A stretch of 64,000 nt of DNA from Gillisella terrae (lineage in GTDB: Bacteria > Pseudomonadota > Alphaproteobacteria > Rhizobiales > Rhizobiaceae), in NCBI RefSeq assembly GCF_004801395.1, contig NZ_SSOA01000010.1, forward strand, positions 62,001 through 126,000, in the 5' to 3' direction. Under the pieces are notes generated by a model that was not told the DNA's origin, searched no databases, and saw nothing but the letters and a program-made list of their open reading frames with translations. Made by a program: the position numbers and the translations under genes. Position 1 is the first letter of the stretch. Each line of letters begins with the position of its first letter. Shown one piece after another: positions 61,478 to 64,000 of the stretch.

Positions 61478-63487
61478 ATGTTTTCCAACCCAGACATCAT
61501 GAAGTTTATCTTCGGGCGTTTGACCTTAGAGTCCATCCCGTACCACGAACCCATTCTTGTGGTGACATTCATTGCTGTTGCCATCGGCGGTGCAGCCGTG
61601 CTTGGCGCGGTCACCTATTTCAAACTGTGGGGCTATCTCTGGTCAGAGTGGTTCACCAGTGTTGACCACAAGAAAATCGGTATCATGTATATGATACTTG
61701 CCGTCATCATGCTGTTGCGCGGCTTTGCCGATGCCTTGATGATGCGCGTTCAGCAAGCCATGGCCTTTAATGGTGACCCAGGCTTCTTCCCGCCCCATCA
61801 CTACGACCAGATCTTCACCGCCCATGGCGTGATCATGATCTTCTTCGTCGCCATGCCGTTCGTCACAGGTTTGATGAACTTCGTGGTACCGTTGCAGATT
61901 GGTGCGCGCGACGTGTCCTTCCCCTTCCTGAACAATTTCTCGTTCTGGATGACGGTTGCTGGTGCCGTTGTGGTGATGATTTCGCTGTTTGTTGGCGAAT
62001 TCGCCCGCACAGGCTGGCTGGCCTATCCGCCGCTGTCCGGTGGTGATTACAGTCCCGGCGTCGGCGTCGATTATTATATCTGGGGTCTACAGGTTGCTGG
62101 TGTTGGTACCACGCTGTCTGGTATCAACCTGATTGCAACCATCGTTAAGATGCGCGCTCCAGGCATGACCTTCATGAAGATGCCAATCTTCACCTGGACA
62201 TCGCTCTGCACCAACGTGTTGATCGTGGCCTCCTTCCCGATCCTGACCGCTACACTCGCGCTGCTGTCGCTCGACCGCTACTTCGGCATGAACTTCTTCA
62301 CAAACGATCTCGGCGGCAATCCGATGATGTATGTGAACATGATCTGGATCTGGGGCCATCCTGAAGTTTACATTCTGGTCATTCCAGTGTTCGGCGTGTT
62401 CTCTGAAGTTGTGTCTGCCTTTTCTGGCAAGCGTCTCTTTGGCTACACCTCGATGGTCTATGCAACATGCAGCATCATGCTGCTGTCCTACCTCGTCTGG
62501 CTGCACCACTTCTTCACCATGGGCTCAGGCGCAAGTGTGAACTCGTTCTTCGGCATCACCACGATGATCATCTCGATCCCCACGGGCGCGAAGATTTTCA
62601 ACTGGCTGTTTACGATGTATCGTGGTCGCATCCGTTTCGAAGTGCCGATGCTGTGGACCATGGGCTTTATGGTCACCTTCGTCATCGGCGGTATGACGGG
62701 CGTTCTGCTCGCTGTTCCTCCTGCTGACTTCGTGCTTCACAACTCGCTGTTCCTGATCGCACACTTTCACAACGTCATCATCGGCGGCGTGGTGTTTGGT
62801 GTGTTTGCAGGCATCAACTTCTGGTTCCCGAAAGCCTTCGGCTTCAAACTGGATGCCTTCTGGGGTAAGATGTCCTTCTGGTTCTGGCTGGTCGGCTTCT
62901 ACTTTGCCTTCATGCCGCTCTACGTTCTGGGCCTGATGGGTGTTACCCGCCGTATGAACCAGTTTGATGATCCATCGTTGCAGATCTGGTTCGTCATTGC
63001 CGCTTTTGGTGCAGTGTTGATTGCAGCAGGTATCGGCTCGTTCATCGTGCAGATTGGCGTGAGCATCAAGAACCGCGAAAAGCTGCGCGACGTAACAGGC
63101 GACCCATGGGATGCCCGTACGCTGGAATGGTCGACCTCGTCACCACCGCCTGCTTACAACTTCGCCTTCACACCCGTTATCCACGATCCTGACGCATGGG
63201 ATGATATGAAGAAGCGTGGCTATAGCCGTCCGCTGCTTGGTTTCCGCCCAATTCATATGCCGAAAAACACCGGCACAGGCGTGATCCTGTCTGGCTTGAG
63301 CGTCGCTTTTGCATTTGGGATGATCTGGTACATGTGGTGGCTTGCAATCGTCTCCTTCGTTGCAATTGTCGCTGTCGCGATCGGTCACACGTTTAATTAC
63401 AACCGCGACTATTACATCTCTGCGGAAGAAGTGGTGAACACCGAAGCCACACGCACCGCTCTTCTGAGCAATAAAGGGGTGATCTGA
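61478..63487 (+). CDS. cyoB: Cytochrome o ubiquinol oxidase subunit I CyoB
   Basis: A 669-residue haem-copper oxidase subunit I with about 14-15 helices. The haem and CuB ligands are visible in [18 protein letters not shown] (the CuB-linked Tyr and the proton channel Glu), HHFFTMG and HFHNVIIGG. It forms the O2-reducing haem o3-CuB centre, takes electrons from ubiquinol and pumps protons. The stop overlaps the cyoC ATG by one base (TGATG), so translation is coupled. Confidence 0.96.
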   Translation: MFSNPDIMKFIFGRLTLESIPYHEPILVVTFIAVAIGGAAVLGAVTYFKLWGYLWSEWFTSVDHKKIGIMYMILAVIMLLRGFADALMMRVQQAMAFNGDPGFFPPHHYDQIFTAHGVIMIFFVAMPFVTGLMNFVVPLQIGARDVSFPFLNNFSFWMTVAGAVVVMISLFVGEFARTGWLAYPPLSGGDYSPGVGVDYYIWGLQVAGVGTTLSGINLIATIVKMRAPGMTFMKMPIFTWTSLCTNVLIVASFPILTATLALLSLDRYFGMNFFTNDLGGNPMMYVNMIWIWGHPEVYILVIPVFGVFSEVVSAFSGKRLFGYTSMVYATCSIMLLSYLVWLHHFFTMGSGASVNSFFGITTMIISIPTGAKIFNWLFTMYRGRIRFEVPMLWTMGFMVTFVIGGMTGVLLAVPPADFVLHNSLFLIAHFHNVIIGGVVFGVFAGINFWFPKAFGFKLDAFWGKMSFWFWLVGFYFAFMPLYVLGLMGVTRRMNQFDDPSLQIWFVIAAFGAVLIAAGIGSFIVQIGVSIKNREKLRDVTGDPWDARTLEWSTSSPPPAYNFAFTPVIHDPDAWDDMKKRGYSRPLLGFRPIHMPKNTGTGVILSGLSVAFAFGMIWYMWWLAIVSFVAIVAVAIGHTFNYNRDYYISAEEVVNTEATRTALLSNKGVI

Positions 63488-64000
63488 TGGATCCGAGAAG
63501 TAATAAGGCTACAAAGCCGGAATTTTACCTCACAGAGGACCACCATCCGGAAAGCAGCACGAACCTGGGGTTCTGGCTGTATCTGATGAGCGACTGCCTC
63601 ATCTTTGCGATGCTGTTCGCAACCTATGCCGTGCTTGGCCGCAATTATGCGGCCGGCCCTTCGCCTGCTGACCTGTTTGACCTCAAGCTGGTTGCCATCA
63701 ACACAGCAATGCTGCTGTTCTCGTCCATCACCTATGGCTTCGCCATGCTGGCAATGGAAAAGAAAAATCAGTCTGCAACGCTGATCTGGCTGGCCATCAC
63801 CGGCTTGTTCGGCGCGGTGTTCATCTATCTCGAGCTCTATGAGTTCGTGCATTTGATCCATGAAGGTGCAGGCCCGAGCCGCAGCGCATTCCTCTCAGCC
63901 TTCTTCACGCTGGTTGGAACACACGGCTTGCACGTGACCTTCGGTCTGATCTGGCTGGTCACGCTCATGGTACAGGTCAAGAAACATGGTTTGAATGATG
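63487..64000 (+). CDS. cyoC: Cytochrome o ubiquinol oxidase subunit III CyoC, 5' part
   Basis: The first 171 codons of cyoC; the gene runs off the right edge. [24 protein letters not shown] is helix 1, and [13 protein letters not shown] with further hydrophobic stretches match subunit III of haem-copper quinol oxidases. It contributes to stability and proton pumping of the bo3 complex. ATG overlaps the cyoB stop by one base. cyoD would be expected next, outside the window. Confidence 0.94.
   Translation, partial: MDPRSNKATKPEFYLTEDHHPESSTNLGFWLYLMSDCLIFAMLFATYAVLGRNYAAGPSPADLFDLKLVAINTAMLLFSSITYGFAMLAMEKKNQSATLIWLAITGLFGAVFIYLELYEFVHLIHEGAGPSRSAFLSAFFTLVGTHGLHVTFGLIWLVTLMVQVKKHGLND

Noticed and set aside
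1..64000. Mobile elements, prophage or integrated islands
   Set aside because: No transposase, integrase or phage gene was seen; the repeats found are short palindromes without coding capacity.

Overview
The window is chromosome-like DNA from an alphaproteobacterium, most likely a member of the Rhizobiaceae (Rhizobium/Agrobacterium/Allorhizobium type). The reasons are the rhaRSTPQUK/rhaDI rhamnose locus in the arrangement known from Rhizobium leguminosarum, a dctA/dctBD locus with a sigma-54 promoter, many ABC importers with linked GntR, DeoR, RpiR and LysR regulators, and short palindromic intergenic repeats of the rhizobial kind. Gene density is high. I saw no rRNA, tRNA, insertion sequence, prophage or CRISPR array.

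Layout. 1-276 is the 3' end of an acid phosphatase gene. 327-4466 (minus) is an AttEFGH-like export operon with a LolD-like ATPase, a fused FtsX-type permease and a lipocalin-like exported protein. 4563-4805 is a PilZ protein. 5088-11001 holds a GntR/FCD regulator divergent from a spermidine/putrescine-type ABC importer that ends with a hydantoin/Asp-Glu racemase-like enzyme. 11059-12873 is a GAF-GGDEF-EAL protein. 13156-24983 is the L-rhamnose region: a FAH-family hydrolase, then rhaK, rhaU, rhaQ, rhaP, rhaT, rhaS and rhaR on the minus strand, divergent from rhaD and rhaI. A long inverted repeat lies in the shared promoter region.

24984-30315 is a mixed stretch: a DUF1003 membrane protein, a candidate 39-residue small protein, a YciA-type thioesterase, an oxalate-decarboxylase-like bicupin with its LysR neighbour, and an orphan CheW. 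30316-50201 is a large amino-sugar / D-amino-acid region. One operon runs ridA, rpiR-type regulator, SDR, GH20 hexosaminidase, M81 peptidase, MFS, cutC. It is divergent from an NTF2-like protein, a second M81 peptidase and a D-threonine-aldolase/D-serine-dehydratase-like PLP enzyme. A CUT1 sugar ABC importer plus Gfo/Idh/MocA oxidoreductase follows, divergent from a GntR/UTRA regulator, nagA and a ROK kinase. Together these suggest uptake and breakdown of N-acetylhexosamine-containing, possibly D-amino-acid-linked, material such as chitin or peptidoglycan fragments (inference).

50716-56263 holds a TetR regulator and the dicarboxylate genes dctD, dctB and dctA. 56327-57684 is nnrU divergent from a pseudoazurin gene with an NnrR/FNR-like box between them. 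57799-59919 is a Bax-inhibitor-1-like membrane protein, then an ECF sigma factor with its anti-sigma factor. 60282-64000 is cyoA, cyoB and the start of cyoC (cytochrome o ubiquinol oxidase).

Two dispersed palindromic repeat families run through the window. Family B has about seven whole or partial copies, family A two full copies and a fragment. Their hairpin arms differ between copies by matching changes, and several copies sit where a terminator would be expected. All three substrate-binding-protein genes of ABC importers are followed by a GC-rich hairpin inside their operons. Start codons were chosen by Shine-Dalgarno match, operon overlap and family length, and often lie inside a longer open frame.
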